Source: Alkalicoccobacillus plakortidis
GTDB taxonomy: Bacteria; Bacillota; Bacilli; Bacillales; Bacillaceae_D
DNA length: 64,000 bases
Direction: 5' to 3'
Assembly: GCF_023703085.1 (NCBI RefSeq)
Contig: NZ_JAMQJY010000001.1
Location: 2,170,001-2,234,000, forward strand
Shown: piece after piece, positions 1-8,641 of the stretch
Layout of the letters: every line of letters starts with the position of its first letter
Numbering within the stretch: the first letter of the stretch is position 1
The notes under the pieces: generated by a model
The model's database searches: none
The model's input: the letters and a program-made list of their open reading frames with translations, nothing else
What the model was told of the DNA's origin: nothing
Translations under genes and position numbers: made by a program

Positions 1-103
1 GCACATTAACTAGTCGCTTATTATTGTAGGAAGGGAGTAGCTAGAAAATTTCATGAGTAGATAGCAAACTAGCGGTCAAAAGGCTTCAAAGGAGGAAATC
101 TAC

Positions 104-632
104 ATGGAGAACATAGAACAAATTTATTTATACGGATTAATCGCAGGCGGTGTATTAACACTTGTCTATATTTTAGTAAGTGATATGTTAGATGGCCTGT
201 TTGAATTTATACCAGATGGCTTGTTTAATCCAACACTTATTCTTTCATTTGTAACCTTTTTGAGCGCTTGGAGGTTATCTACTCGAAACGCTTACATCGA
301 TTAACAGTATCATTATTCTTATCGTCTCAGCCCTTGTCTCACTGTTACTTGTTTTACTTTTAAATATATTTGTTTTAATACCATTAACAAATGCAGAAGA
401 GTCTAATGCGTATACGGAAGACGACTTAATTGGTCGAGCCGGCCATGTCATAGTATCCATTCCAAAAGATGGTTTTGGTGAAGTGATCTTGCATGACTCA
501 GGAGGCACCGTATCCAAAACAGCAAAAGGATTTGACGAGGAAGAAATTCCATCGGGAAAAGATATTCTTGTGATCGATATTAAAGATGGCGTTGCCTATG
601 TATCTGTGAAAGATGAAGACTTATCATTTTAA
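104..632 (+). pseudogene. NfeD/YuaF-like membrane protein, frameshifted
   Basis: Small membrane protein of the NfeD family, which sits beside flotillin and acts with it in membrane microdomains. A strong AGGAGG box lies before the ATG. The first 55 residues contain two hydrophobic segments ending in FVTFLSA; the frame then stops at 302-304. In the next frame a third hydrophobic segment and a C-terminal OB-fold-like domain (GRAGHVIVSIPKDGFGEV, then a DILVIDIKDG region) run to the stop at 630-632. Removing one T from GCTTGG at 266-271 joins both parts as FLSAGGYLLETL, giving about 175 residues, close to my recollection of B. subtilis YuaF (about 174). The gene lies 22 bp upstream of floT, as in B. 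subtilis. The frameshift is probably a sequence artefact. Confidence 0.85.
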
Positions 633-654
633 ATTTATTTTAGGAGGAATTTAA

Positions 655-2232
655 TTGGATCAATTAATTACACCAACTATTCTTGTTATCGCAGCAGCCG
701 CTGCTATTGTTCTAGCTTTAATCGGCGTATTTGTAACAAAGTATCGTACAGCCGGTCCTGATGAAGCACTTATTGTTACAGGTAGTTATCTTGGTGGAAA
801 AAATGTAAATATTGATGGAGCAGGTAACCGAATTAAAATTGTACGCGGTGGTGGTACATTTGTTATGCCGGTTTTCCAGCAAGCAAAACCTCTCAGCCTT
901 CTATCAAGTAAGTTAGATGTACAAACACCTGAGGTTTACACTGAGCAAGGTGTACCTGTTATTGCTGATGGTACAGCCATTATTAAAATTGGTGGATCTA
1001 TTAGCGAAATCGCTACAGCAGCAGAGCAATTCCTTGGAAAAACGCGTGAAGACCGCGAGAACGAAGCAAAAGAAGTTCTTGAAGGTCATCTTCGTTCGAT
1101 CTTGGGATCAATGACTGTTGAAGAAATCTACAAAAATAGAGAGCGTTTTTCACAGGAAGTACAAAAGGTTGCATCACAAGATTTAGCTAAGATGGGTCTT
1201 GTAATCGTATCATTTACAATTAAGGATCTTCGTGACACAAACGGATACTTAGAATCATTAGGTAAACCAAGAATCGCTCAGGTGAAACGTGACGCAGACA
1301 TCGCTACAGCTGATGCGCAAATGGAAACACGTATTAAGCAAGCAGAAGCTAACAAACTTGCACAACGTTCTGAAATTGAACGTGCAACTGAAATTGCTGA
1401 AGCTGAAAAAGATAATCAGTTAAAAGTAGCTGAATATCGTACAGAGCAAGAAAAAGCGAAAGCACTTGCCGATCAATCTTACCACTTACAAGAAGCTCGT
1501 TCGAAACAGGAAGTTACAGAGCAGCAAATGCAAATTCAAATTATTGAGCGTCAGAAACAAATTGAGTTAGAAGAAAAAGAGATTGCTAGACGTGAACGTC
1601 AATACGATTCAGAAGTGAAGAAAAAAGCAGATGCCGATCGTTATGCTGTTGAGCAAGCAGCCGAAGCATCTAAAAGCAAGCAATTGGCAGAAGCCGATGC
1701 TGATAAATACCGTGTTGAAGCAATGGCAAAAGCCGACGCTGAAAAAGTACGCGTAGATGGTTTAGCACACGCTGAAGCGAATCGTGCACAAGGGGAAGCT
1801 GAAGCCGAAGTTATCCGTCTAAAAGGTCTTGCAGAAGCAGAAGCAAAAGAGAAAATCGCCGAAGCCTTCGAAAAATACGGTCAGGCTGCAATGCTCGATA
1901 TGATTGTGAACATGCTTCCTGATTATGCTAAAGAAGTTGCTGCTCCACTAGGTAATATCGACAAAATTACCGTTGTTGATACTGGTGGCAATGGTGAGAA
2001 TAGCGGCGCTAATAAGGTCACAGGATATGCCACAGACTTAATGAGTACACTGCAACATTCACTAAAAGCCTCTTCAGGAATAGACATGAAAGAATTAATC
2101 GAGAACTTCTCAGGAAAAGGCAATGTACGCTCTTCCATTGAAGAATTAACAAATGAAGTGAAGAACTCCGGAAAATCCTCTGAAACAGAAACAGCTGCAA
2201 CTTCAGAAGATTCAACAGAAGAAGAGAAGTAA
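655..2232 (+). CDS. floT: Flotillin-like protein FloT
   Basis: Flotillin, a scaffold of functional membrane microdomains (lipid-raft-like patches). The TTG start is preceded by TAGGAGGA. The protein has an N-terminal membrane-inserted hydrophobic segment (about residues 5-28), an SPFH/band-7 domain (about 30-200), and a long coiled coil rich in EA/AE repeats (about 215-415). A hydrophobic patch and a polar acidic tail (GNGENSG..., SSETETAATSEDSTEEEK) close the chain. The length of 525 residues is near that of B. subtilis FloT (YuaG). It follows the nfeD-like gene by 22 bp, so both are probably one operon, and a strong hairpin follows the stop. Assignment is very secure. Confidence 0.95.
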   Translation: MDQLITPTILVIAAAAAIVLALIGVFVTKYRTAGPDEALIVTGSYLGGKNVNIDGAGNRIKIVRGGGTFVMPVFQQAKPLSLLSSKLDVQTPEVYTEQGVPVIADGTAIIKIGGSISEIATAAEQFLGKTREDRENEAKEVLEGHLRSILGSMTVEEIYKNRERFSQEVQKVASQDLAKMGLVIVSFTIKDLRDTNGYLESLGKPRIAQVKRDADIATADAQMETRIKQAEANKLAQRSEIERATEIAEAEKDNQLKVAEYRTEQEKAKALADQSYHLQEARSKQEVTEQQMQIQIIERQKQIELEEKEIARRERQYDSEVKKKADADRYAVEQAAEASKSKQLAEADADKYRVEAMAKADAEKVRVDGLAHAEANRAQGEAEAEVIRLKGLAEAEAKEKIAEAFEKYGQAAMLDMIVNMLPDYAKEVAAPLGNIDKITVVDTGGNGENSGANKVTGYATDLMSTLQHSLKASSGIDMKELIENFSGKGNVRSSIEELTNEVKNSGKSSETETAATSEDSTEEEK

Positions 2233-2250
2233 AATAAGCAAATAACCTAT

Positions 2251-2287
2251 AAAGACGAGCGAACCTGATCAGGTTCGCTCGTCTTTT
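2251..2287. terminator. Rho-independent terminator after floT
   Basis: Near-perfect inverted repeat (AAAGACGAGCGAACC-TGATC-GGTTCGCTCGTCTTT) starting 19 bp after the floT stop, ending in a short T-run on the plus strand and A-run on the other side. It lies between convergent genes, so it may work in both directions. Confidence 0.85.
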
Positions 2288-2317
2288 GGTTTCAAGATAC
2301 TTATGAGAGCAAGAGGA

Positions 2318-2400
2318 ATCTGCAGGCTTGCCGCTACCGGGTTAGGGGGCACGCTTTCCGTGGGCGGGTGCGAAATGTATGTCCGGAGCGGTAGCAATAC
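2318..2400. repeat. GC-rich intergenic element, possible dispersed repeat
   Basis: An island clearly richer in G+C than its surroundings lies between the floT terminator and the methyltransferase gene. It contains a core similar to ACGCTTTCCG-GGGCGGG, which I associate from memory with short intergenic repeats in several Bacillaceae genomes. The segment GCTACC near 2333 can pair with GGTAGC near 2390. No coding gene is supported here. A copy-number search in the genome would decide whether it is a true repeat family. Confidence 0.3.
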
Positions 2401-2458
2401 TCTCTTATTAATAGGGCTCGATTTAGTAACTTATAATTTCTATCTCAGCCCTTTTCCC

Positions 2459-3658
2459 TCAATCTTCCCTTTTTATAAACAAGACTTTGAGATAATTACT
2501 TTCCTTATAGTTGCTCAAGTACGGGTAATCATCTGGTACTGTGTGTTCTTCAAGAATTGTATAGTTAAGCTTCTGGCTTTTGAACGCTTGTTCTACAAAA
2601 GTCTTAAACTTACGCATTCCTAACACACTATTATTTGTTGATGCTACAATGACACCATTTTTTTCTGTAATAGCAATGGCCTGTTTTAATAATGCCGGGT
2701 AATCTTTTGCCACGCTGAACGATTGTTTTTTTGAACGGGCAAAGCTTGGTGGATCAATGACAACAAGATCAAATAGAAGTTGTTTTTTCTGCGCATATTT
2801 AAAATACTCAAATACATCCATCACATGAATACGTTGCTGCTCCAAATCCAATCCATTAACTGAAAATTGCTCAATCGTACGTTCCTTACTTCTAGATGCC
2901 AAGTCCACACTTGTCGTTTGCACGGCTCCACCATTCGCTGCTGCCACTGAAAATGCACCAGTATAAGAAAAAGTATTTAAAACCGTTTTGTCTTTTGCAT
3001 AGTCTTCGTTTATTCGTTTACGAACTTCTCGTTGGTCTAAGAATATTCCGGTCATTGGCCCATCATTCAGGTAAACAGCATACTTAATTCCATTTTCCAT
3101 TATTAATAATGGTTCTGGCGCTTGTTCCCCTTCAACAAAATCATCATCTTCAACGTACGTTCCTTTTTGGGCAAAGCGTTTCTTCTCATAAAGCCCAATA
3201 AATGGGTATGTTCTTTTAACAGCTTCAATGACCCATTCCTTCATAGAATAAATACCTTCGCTGTAGTAAGTAATCACTCCATACTCCGCATAAAAATCAA
3301 TGGTTAACCCACCAATTCCATCCCCTTCGCCATTAAACAATCGAAACGCATTGGTCTTCTCATCAGAGAACAAGCGGCTTCTCATTGCAAACGCCTTCTG
3401 GATTCTTTGTATGAATAGCTCAACATCAATGACTTCTTGTTTCTTAGTAGAAAGAATCCAACCTCTTCCTTTGTTTTGTTGCCCATAATAGCCTTTTGCA
3501 ACAAAGGCTCCACTCTCATCCTCTATCGTTAGGAAATCCCCTTCCAATAAGGGTTCTTCTACTTGTTCCACTATTTCTTGTTCTACAATCGGAAATCCTC
3601 GTTTATATAAAGATGCTAATCGACTATCGACTTGAAGAGTTACATTCGCTCTACTCAT
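2459..3658 (-). CDS. Class I SAM-dependent rRNA methyltransferase, RlmI/YwbD-like
   Basis: Predicted 23S rRNA (cytosine-C5)-type methyltransferase of the RlmI family. The N-terminal ~80 residues look like a PUA RNA-binding domain. A middle segment holds the family motif GPMTGIFLDQREVR. The Rossmann methyltransferase core follows, with the SAM-binding motif NTFSYTGAFSVAAANGG and the catalytic-type motif VIDPPSFARSK. The length of 399 residues is typical. It is transcribed alone on the minus strand and starts after a GGAT-type ribosome site. The exact target nucleotide cannot be read from sequence. A genuine in-frame CCAAGC (DPPSF codons) at 2744-2749 shows that not every such hexamer in the window is an error. 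Confidence 0.9.
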   Translation of the reverse strand: MSRANVTLQVDSRLASLYKRGFPIVEQEIVEQVEEPLLEGDFLTIEDESGAFVAKGYYGQQNKGRGWILSTKKQEVIDVELFIQRIQKAFAMRSRLFSDEKTNAFRLFNGEGDGIGGLTIDFYAEYGVITYYSEGIYSMKEWVIEAVKRTYPFIGLYEKKRFAQKGTYVEDDDFVEGEQAPEPLLIMENGIKYAVYLNDGPMTGIFLDQREVRKRINEDYAKDKTVLNTFSYTGAFSVAAANGGAVQTTSVDLASRSKERTIEQFSVNGLDLEQQRIHVMDVFEYFKYAQKKQLLFDLVVIDPPSFARSKKQSFSVAKDYPALLKQAIAITEKNGVIVASTNNSVLGMRKFKTFVEQAFKSQKLNYTILEEHTVPDDYPYLSNYKESNYLKVLFIKRED

Positions 3659-3719
3659 AATTGCTCATCCTATCCTTCTTCTACTTTGTGCTTGCTCATT
3701 ATAACATGTCATTTAAAAG

Positions 3720-4193
3720 CTACAGGGTAAAAGACTGGATTGTACGTTTTTCATGATCTTCCAACTCTTCAAAATGTCCATTTGTATATTCATGAATAAC
3801 TTTTTTCCAAAATGCCTGAGCAGGTTTGTTTTCCTTTAGCTGCGCAACAACCCAGTTTCCATGCCAACGCTTAAACACTTCAAATGCCGCTTTTCTCCCT
3901 ACTCCTTTTCTTGTAAATGGTTTTAATACAAAAAACTCATTTACTGCATTTGGAGATGAATCAGAGGTAGCTTCAAGAAGAACAAAGCCAGCTAACTGCT
4001 TATCTACCTTTATAAATAACGGTTTTAGATGTGGTTCAATCCAGTAACCATCTAACTTAAATGGTTCAAACCTTCCGTCTTTTTCAAGTTTAATATCTTG
4101 TAGATACTCACTAAATTCATAAATATAAAATTGCATAAGATTATGCAGGATAGGAGCCTCTTCACGTTTAATCGGTAAAATTTGCACTTCCAT
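3720..4193 (-). CDS. GNAT family N-acetyltransferase
   Basis: Probable acyl-CoA-dependent N-acetyltransferase of unknown substrate. The ATG giving MEVQILPIKREEA is chosen because an AGGAGG box lies 7-8 bases upstream; an upstream in-frame ATG at 4223 would put that box inside the gene. The fold shows the GNAT pattern: an N-terminal helix region, the central strand LAGFVLLEA, the acetyl-CoA loop VLKPFTRKGVGRKAAFEVF, and the late motif NKPAQAFWKKVI. Length is 157 residues, normal for the family. It is a single gene between the methyltransferase and the aldehyde dehydrogenase, with no context that reveals its substrate. Confidence 0.8.
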   Translation of the reverse strand: MEVQILPIKREEAPILHNLMQFYIYEFSEYLQDIKLEKDGRFEPFKLDGYWIEPHLKPLFIKVDKQLAGFVLLEATSDSSPNAVNEFFVLKPFTRKGVGRKAAFEVFKRWHGNWVVAQLKENKPAQAFWKKVIHEYTNGHFEELEDHEKRTIQSFTL

Positions 4194-4290
4194 AGGATAT
4201 CCTCCTCTTTTTCGGCTCATCATCTACATTCTTTTATTATGCAGAATATCCTCTATAAAAAACAAGGAAAGGAAGTGACTTTACCTAAAG

Positions 4291-4323
4291 AATACCTGCG
4301 AGGAACAGATCCTCACAGGTATT
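4291..4323 (-). terminator. Hairpin downstream of aldehyde dehydrogenase
   Basis: Inverted repeat AATACCTG-GAGG / CCTC-CAGGTATT about 12 bp beyond the dehydrogenase stop on the minus strand. The T-run behind it is short, so termination efficiency is uncertain. Confidence 0.55.
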
Positions 4324-4334
4324 TGAGCTACATC

Positions 4335-5777
4335 TTACTCTTGTTTAAATTGCATATAGACGGCATGTGTCACAAGAAAGTCTTCTACTCCGTGCTTACC
4401 ATCTGTACCACCAAGACCCGATTGACGCAAGCCTGCATGATAGCCTTGAATTGCTTCAAAATTTTCTCGGTTCACAAATGTTTCACCAAATAAAAGTTCG
4501 TTGGCTGCACGCATTGCTTCATGGTAGTTCTCAGTGTAAATAGACGAAGATAATCCATACTTGGAATCGTTGGCCCATTCAATAGCTTCATCGAACTCTT
4601 TAAACGTCAAAATTGGTAACACTGGTCCAAAAATTTCTTCCTGAATGATCTCAGATTTTTGATCGACGTTAACAAGAATAGTTGGTTCGTAGAAAAATCC
4701 TTTTTCTGTTTTCGCTTGTTGTCCACCAGTCACAAGCTGCGCCCCTTCTTCAATGGCGCGTTGCACCATGTCATGAACCCCATCCAAATGTTCCTTATTA
4801 ATTAATGGTCCAATATCCGCTTGTTTGTCTTGAAGTGGATTACCATACGTTGTTTCTTTAAATGTCTTTGTTAGTTTATCAATAAATTCTTCCGAGACAT
4901 CTTCATGAACATATACTCGCTCAGCATTTGTACATGCTTGTCCATTGTTTGTTAACCGAGATGCAGCGATATTCTCAACCGCTAGATTAACATCAGCGTG
5001 TTTAGTTACAATGGCTGGAGCCTTGCCGCCTAGCTCTAAATTCACTTTAGTCATATTCTGAGCTGCAGCTTCCATAACCTTTGTTCCAGCTCCAACACTA
5101 CCTGTCATCGTAATCATGGCAACTTTCGGATGACTAGCCATTACATTACCTACTGAAGATCCCTTACCTGTAATGAGGTTATACACTCCCTCTGGCAGGT
5201 CGGATTCATCAACTAACTTTGTAAACTCAACAGCCGTGTTAGGTGTTTGTTGGCTCGGTTTTAATACGATTGAACAACCAGTTATTAACGCCGTTGCCAC
5301 CTTACGAGCTAAGATAAATACCGGGAAGTTCCAAGGAACAATTCCACCTACAACACCAATTGGCTTTCGCTGCATGAGGATTTGTTCATTCGGCCGATCA
5401 CTTGGCACAATCTCTCCTTCAATACGTCTAGCCCACTCGGACATATAATAGAAATAGTCGATAGCTGTTTGAACTTCTCCATTTGCCAACTCATAGTCTT
5501 TCCCTTGTTCCTCAATTAAAAGTTCAACAAAACGTTCTTTGTTTGCCTCAAGACGTTGCCCAAGATCTCGAACAATTTTGCCTCGTTCTACTTGAGTTTG
5601 CTTAGCCCATTTCTTTTGCGCTTCAAAAGCCGTTTCAATTGCTTGGTTTGTCTCTTCTTCTGTTGCGTTCGCTATTCTTGAAATCAATTGCTCAGTAGAT
5701 GGATTAATCACATCGATGATTTCATCTGATTTTGAGTCAACATACTTTCCGTTTATATATAATTGATGTACATTCAT
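4335..5777 (-). CDS. NAD-dependent aldehyde dehydrogenase, AldA-like
   Basis: Aldehyde dehydrogenase of 480 residues that oxidises an aldehyde to its acid with NAD(P). It has the cofactor-binding region VVGGIVPWNFPVF, the loop MTGSVGAGTKV, the general base in LELGGKAPA, and the nucleophilic cysteine in NNGQACTNAERVYV. The NNGQxC-AERVYV wording resembles the lactaldehyde/glycolaldehyde dehydrogenase (AldA) branch rather than betaine aldehyde dehydrogenases. The C-terminal FGETFVNRENFEAIQGYH motif also fits that branch. It is a single gene with its own downstream hairpin. The true substrate (lactaldehyde, glycolaldehyde or other) is inferred only from resemblance. Confidence 0.88.
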   Translation of the reverse strand: MNVHQLYINGKYVDSKSDEIIDVINPSTEQLISRIANATEEETNQAIETAFEAQKKWAKQTQVERGKIVRDLGQRLEANKERFVELLIEEQGKDYELANGEVQTAIDYFYYMSEWARRIEGEIVPSDRPNEQILMQRKPIGVVGGIVPWNFPVFILARKVATALITGCSIVLKPSQQTPNTAVEFTKLVDESDLPEGVYNLITGKGSSVGNVMASHPKVAMITMTGSVGAGTKVMEAAAQNMTKVNLELGGKAPAIVTKHADVNLAVENIAASRLTNNGQACTNAERVYVHEDVSEEFIDKLTKTFKETTYGNPLQDKQADIGPLINKEHLDGVHDMVQRAIEEGAQLVTGGQQAKTEKGFFYEPTILVNVDQKSEIIQEEIFGPVLPILTFKEFDEAIEWANDSKYGLSSSIYTENYHEAMRAANELLFGETFVNRENFEAIQGYHAGLRQSGLGGTDGKHGVEDFLVTHAVYMQFKQE

Positions 5778-6021
5778 TGATCGCTCACTCCTATTAAAAT
5801 GAAGACTGTTTACTCTCTTTTATTGATGAATCGCTTGATCGGAAATTAATTAATCTACAGAAAAGTTTATAATTTGTAGATTGTACTGAGTGTGTACCCC
5901 TTACAAATACTGATAAACCTTACTGTTGTCATTCACAAAAAATTCATGGGCTAAAACGTATTCTTCTTTTATTAAGTAGTACAATAGAAGGTACAATCAT
6001 AAATCTAGGAGGATATACTAT

Positions 6022-6321
6022 ATGAGGGATCCGATCAAACAATTTAAAGTCATTGGTTATTTAGAGGGGATTTCATTTCTACTCTTACTTGGAATTGCGA
6101 TGCCACTTAAATACATGATGGGAATGGACATGGCCGTGACTATTGTTGGGGCCGCGCACGGTGCTTTGTTTGTGTTATATGTTGCCGCAATATTTTATAT
6201 GATGATTCGTGTTCGTTGGTCGCTTTTAACAGCTCTACTAGCTTTCATTGCATCAATTGTCCCCTTTGGTCCCTTTATCTTCGACGCCAAAATATTAAAG
6301 CATCAAGAAACTCCCGCATAA
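6022..6321 (+). CDS. DUF3817 family membrane protein (YdzA-like)
   Basis: Small integral membrane protein of 99 residues with no established function. The start follows TAGGAGGA. It shows the family opening KQFKVIGYLEGISFLLLL and three hydrophobic segments (about residues 15-33, 38-62 and 65-88), with the conserved GAAHGALFVLY in the middle. Two TACAAT-like -10 elements lie at 5980-5985 and 5992-5997. It is monocistronic, ending in a strong terminator before the yflT promoter. Confidence 0.82.
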   Translation: MRDPIKQFKVIGYLEGISFLLLLGIAMPLKYMMGMDMAVTIVGAAHGALFVLYVAAIFYMMIRVRWSLLTALLAFIASIVPFGPFIFDAKILKHQETPA

Positions 6322-6332
6322 GTAATACAATG

Positions 6333-6362
6333 CAAAAGCCTGAGATAGGCTTTTGTTTTTTT
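6333..6362 (+). terminator. Terminator after DUF3817 gene
   Basis: Stem CAAAAGCCT-GAGAT-AGGCTTTTG followed directly by a run of Ts: a textbook intrinsic terminator 11 bp after the stop codon. Confidence 0.88.
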
Positions 6363-6386
6363 TACATACATATTTATTAACCTTAT

Positions 6387-6411
6387 GTTTTATCCTAAAC
6401 AAGTCGGGTAA
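6387..6411 (+). promoter_or_regulatory. Sigma-B-type promoter of yflT
   Basis: GTTTTA, a 13-base spacer and GGGTAA closely match the general-stress sigma-B consensus (GTTTAA-N12-15-GGGTAT). It lies 27 bp upstream of the start of a gene whose B. subtilis counterpart is in the sigma-B regulon. Confidence 0.75.
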
Positions 6412-6437
6412 ACATTAAGTACAGGAGGCGATTAAAA

Positions 6438-6782
6438 ATGAAACCAGTATATAAAGAATTTCAAAATGACGAAGAAGTGGTAACAGCAGTTAACGCTCTT
6501 AAATCACAAGGTGTAGATGAGGATAATATCTACGTTATTACACATGATGATGACCGAACAAACCGTGTGGCAGATAACGCAGATGCCAATACTGTAGGTG
6601 TAAGCGAAACCGGTCTAGGTACATCAATTAAAAACGTATTCCGTAAAAAAGGTGACGAGCTTCGTGCAAAATTTGAGGAACTTGGATTTAGTGCTGATGA
6701 AGCGAAATTACTAGAGGACAAGCTAGACCAAGGACAAATTATCCTTGCAATTAAGGATGCACCATCAACACTAACACTCTAA
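6438..6782 (+). CDS. General stress protein, YflT family
   Basis: Soluble general stress protein of 114 residues, homologous to B. subtilis YflT (GSP17M). It has the family N-terminus MKPVYKEFQNDEEVVTAVNALKSQG followed by DDNIYVITHDDDRT-like segments, and the C-terminal part has LGFSADEAKLLEDKLDQGQIIL. The molecular role of the family is unknown. An AGGAGG box precedes the ATG and a sigma-B-type promoter lies just upstream, fitting induction by heat, salt or ethanol stress. Only 5 bp separate the stop codon from the left end of an insertion sequence, so any original terminator may have been displaced. Confidence 0.88.
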   Translation: MKPVYKEFQNDEEVVTAVNALKSQGVDEDNIYVITHDDDRTNRVADNADANTVGVSETGLGTSIKNVFRKKGDELRAKFEELGFSADEAKLLEDKLDQGQIILAIKDAPSTLTL

Positions 6783-6830
6783 AATGCAAAAAGAGGCTGG
6801 GACAAAACCCAGTAAAGTGACTAAATGAAA

Positions 6831-6869
6831 TAGACAGGCATCTTCGGATTTTCCGAAGATGCCTGTCTA
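6831..6869 (+). terminator. Subterminal hairpin inside left end of the IS
   Basis: Inverted repeat with long, essentially perfect arms (TAGACAGGCATCTTCGGA and its complement) and a minimal loop, followed by CTTTTTAT. Placed between the left end and the transposase start, it would stop transcription entering from yflT and so limit transposase expression. Confidence 0.8.
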
Positions 6870-6961
6870 CTTTTTATAGATAAATCATTGGTTTTTAGAA
6901 GCAAAATAAGGACCCCTCTGATAGAATTAAGTTACCACACAAAACCCAAAGGGGGATCCTT

Positions 6962-8500
6962 ATGTTTAAACAGTATACCATGCATGATGTCATTTTACCG
7001 CTTGATTTAGAAAGAAAATTACCGAAAAATGATATTGCTTTCACCGTGAACACTCTAGTTGAAAGTATCCCAGACGAAGCCTTCGACGCTTTCCTCCGGA
7101 AAACGGGACATCCTGCTTATCATCCTCGTATGATGATGAAAATTATTTTGTGCGCCTACACTCAATCGGTCTTTTCAGGTCGTAAGATTGCAGCCCTTCT
7201 TCAAGACAGTATTCGTATGATGTGGTTAGCCCAAGAGTATCAACCTAGCTATCGCACCATCAATCGCTTCCGAGTGAACCCCGATGTTCAAGACCTTTTG
7301 CGCCAGTGTTTTGTCCAATTCCGCTGTCAGTTGGTCCAGGAAAAGGTCATCGAAGAAGAAGCGATCTTTATTGATGGGACTAAAATCGAAGCGAATGCCA
7401 ATAAGTTTACCTTCGTGTGGCGGAAGTCTACAGAAAAATATAGTGCTCAGTTGATGGAAAAGTCGAATCGGATGTACGAAGAACTTGTCGAACAGGAGAT
7501 TATCCCTGCCATTGAAAGAGAAAACCCAGAAGCCCTCACGGACGAGGAGTTAGCACAGGTAGCAGAGAAACTTGACGACACCGTGCAGGGATACGATCGC
7601 CGTATTGAGGCAAGTGAAGATGTGGCCGAACGAAAGCAGCTACGCTCAGCACGTAAAGCACCGAAACAGTACCGTAAGCAGTATAACGACTTCATTACAC
7701 GCAACCAAAAATATAAGAGGGATATGGAAATCTTCGGAGATCGTAAGAGCTATTCGAAGACAGATCCCGATGCCACATTTATGCGCATGAAAGACGATTA
7801 TATGAAAAATGGACAGCTTAAACCTGGGTACAATGTGCAGTTGGCGACCGAAGGTCAGTATGCCTTGGCTTATGATGTGTTCCCAAATCCTACAGATACG
7901 CGAACCTTTATTCCTTTTTTAGATAAGATCGAACAGGATTTCTTTGCGTTACCCAAATATATTGTCGGAGATGCCGGGTATGGCAGTGAGCGAAATTACG
8001 ACGATGTCGTCAGCCATCGGAAACGTATTCCTTTGATCACGTATAATCAATACCGAAAAGAGAAGAAAAAGAACTATAAACAAGACCCCTTCCAAATGTC
8101 TAACTGGCCATATGATGCCGAAGAGGATGCGTTCACTTGTCCAAATAATCGGAAACTAGCTTTTCACTATCATTCCGAAAAGCGTGATAAAGCGGGTTTT
8201 ATGCGAAAGTACCGTGTGTATGAATGTGAGGATTGTTCGTCTTGTCCCTTCCGAGCTCAATGTACAAAAGCAAAAGAAGGAAATCAGAGAAGGATCTATT
8301 ACAACGAACGTTGGGAAGAACAAAAAGCCTATACGAGACAGCTGCTTGCCGAAAAAGAAACAGGTGAAATCTATGGCAAACGCAAAATCGATGTGGAACC
8401 AGTCTTCGGATTTCTGAAGGCTAATTTGCGTTTCACTCGAGTCTCTGTACGAAGTAAAGAGAAAGTGAAAAATGAATTAGGATTCGCGTCATGGCGGTGA
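6962..8500 (+). CDS. IS1182-family transposase, 3' end frameshifted
   Basis: DDE transposase that cuts and joins the IS ends. It opens with MFKQYTMHDVILPLDLERKL and has an N-terminal DNA-binding domain (about 1-110). The catalytic acidic residues are likely in FIDGTKIEANANKF, VGDAGYGSERN and DVEPVFGFLK, with a CxxC..C motif (CEDCSSCPFRAQC) before the last. The literal frame ends at GFASWR, but the next frame reads MAVNIRKFTARAVRF, the normal continuation of GFAL-. A single missing base near 8485-8491 explains this; the restored frame stays open to 8616. The start follows AAAGGGGGAT. Confidence 0.88.
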   Translation: MFKQYTMHDVILPLDLERKLPKNDIAFTVNTLVESIPDEAFDAFLRKTGHPAYHPRMMMKIILCAYTQSVFSGRKIAALLQDSIRMMWLAQEYQPSYRTINRFRVNPDVQDLLRQCFVQFRCQLVQEKVIEEEAIFIDGTKIEANANKFTFVWRKSTEKYSAQLMEKSNRMYEELVEQEIIPAIERENPEALTDEELAQVAEKLDDTVQGYDRRIEASEDVAERKQLRSARKAPKQYRKQYNDFITRNQKYKRDMEIFGDRKSYSKTDPDATFMRMKDDYMKNGQLKPGYNVQLATEGQYALAYDVFPNPTDTRTFIPFLDKIEQDFFALPKYIVGDAGYGSERNYDDVVSHRKRIPLITYNQYRKEKKKNYKQDPFQMSNWPYDAEEDAFTCPNNRKLAFHYHSEKRDKAGFMRKYRVYECEDCSSCPFRAQCTKAKEGNQRRIYYNERWEEQKAYTRQLLAEKETGEIYGKRKIDVEPVFGFLKANLRFTRVSVRSKEKVKNELGFASWR

Positions 8501-8561
8501 ACATAAGGAAGTTCACCGCTAGAGCCGTTAGGTTTTCAAGATATTTTAAGAATCGAGTATC

Positions 8562-8607
8562 AAAAAAGATCTCCTTCACCAAGAAAATGGTGATGGAGAT
8601 CTTTTTT
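8562..8607. terminator. Subterminal hairpin inside right end of the IS
   Basis: AAAAAAGATCTCC...GGAGATCTTTTTT arms enclosing a second pairing (TCACCA/TGGTGA), with T-runs on both strands. It probably terminates transcription out of the element and from the neighbouring minus-strand direction. Confidence 0.78.
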
Positions 8608-8641
8608 TGTATCTGAGACTAGTTATGTCCCAGCCTCTTTT

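Noticed and set aside
266..271. Programmed ribosomal frameshifting at GCTTGG
   Set aside because: The hexamer is not a slippery heptamer, no stimulatory structure is shared, and unrelated genes would all need it; sequence error or mutation is simpler.
2318..2400. Riboswitch or structured RNA
   Set aside because: It lies downstream of the floT terminator and at the 3' side of a convergent gene, so it does not lead into any gene; no known motif recognised.
2303..2623. Open frame of 106 codons over the GC-rich island
   Set aside because: It overlaps the 3' end of the well-supported methyltransferase gene in antisense, has no convincing ribosome site and matches no family.
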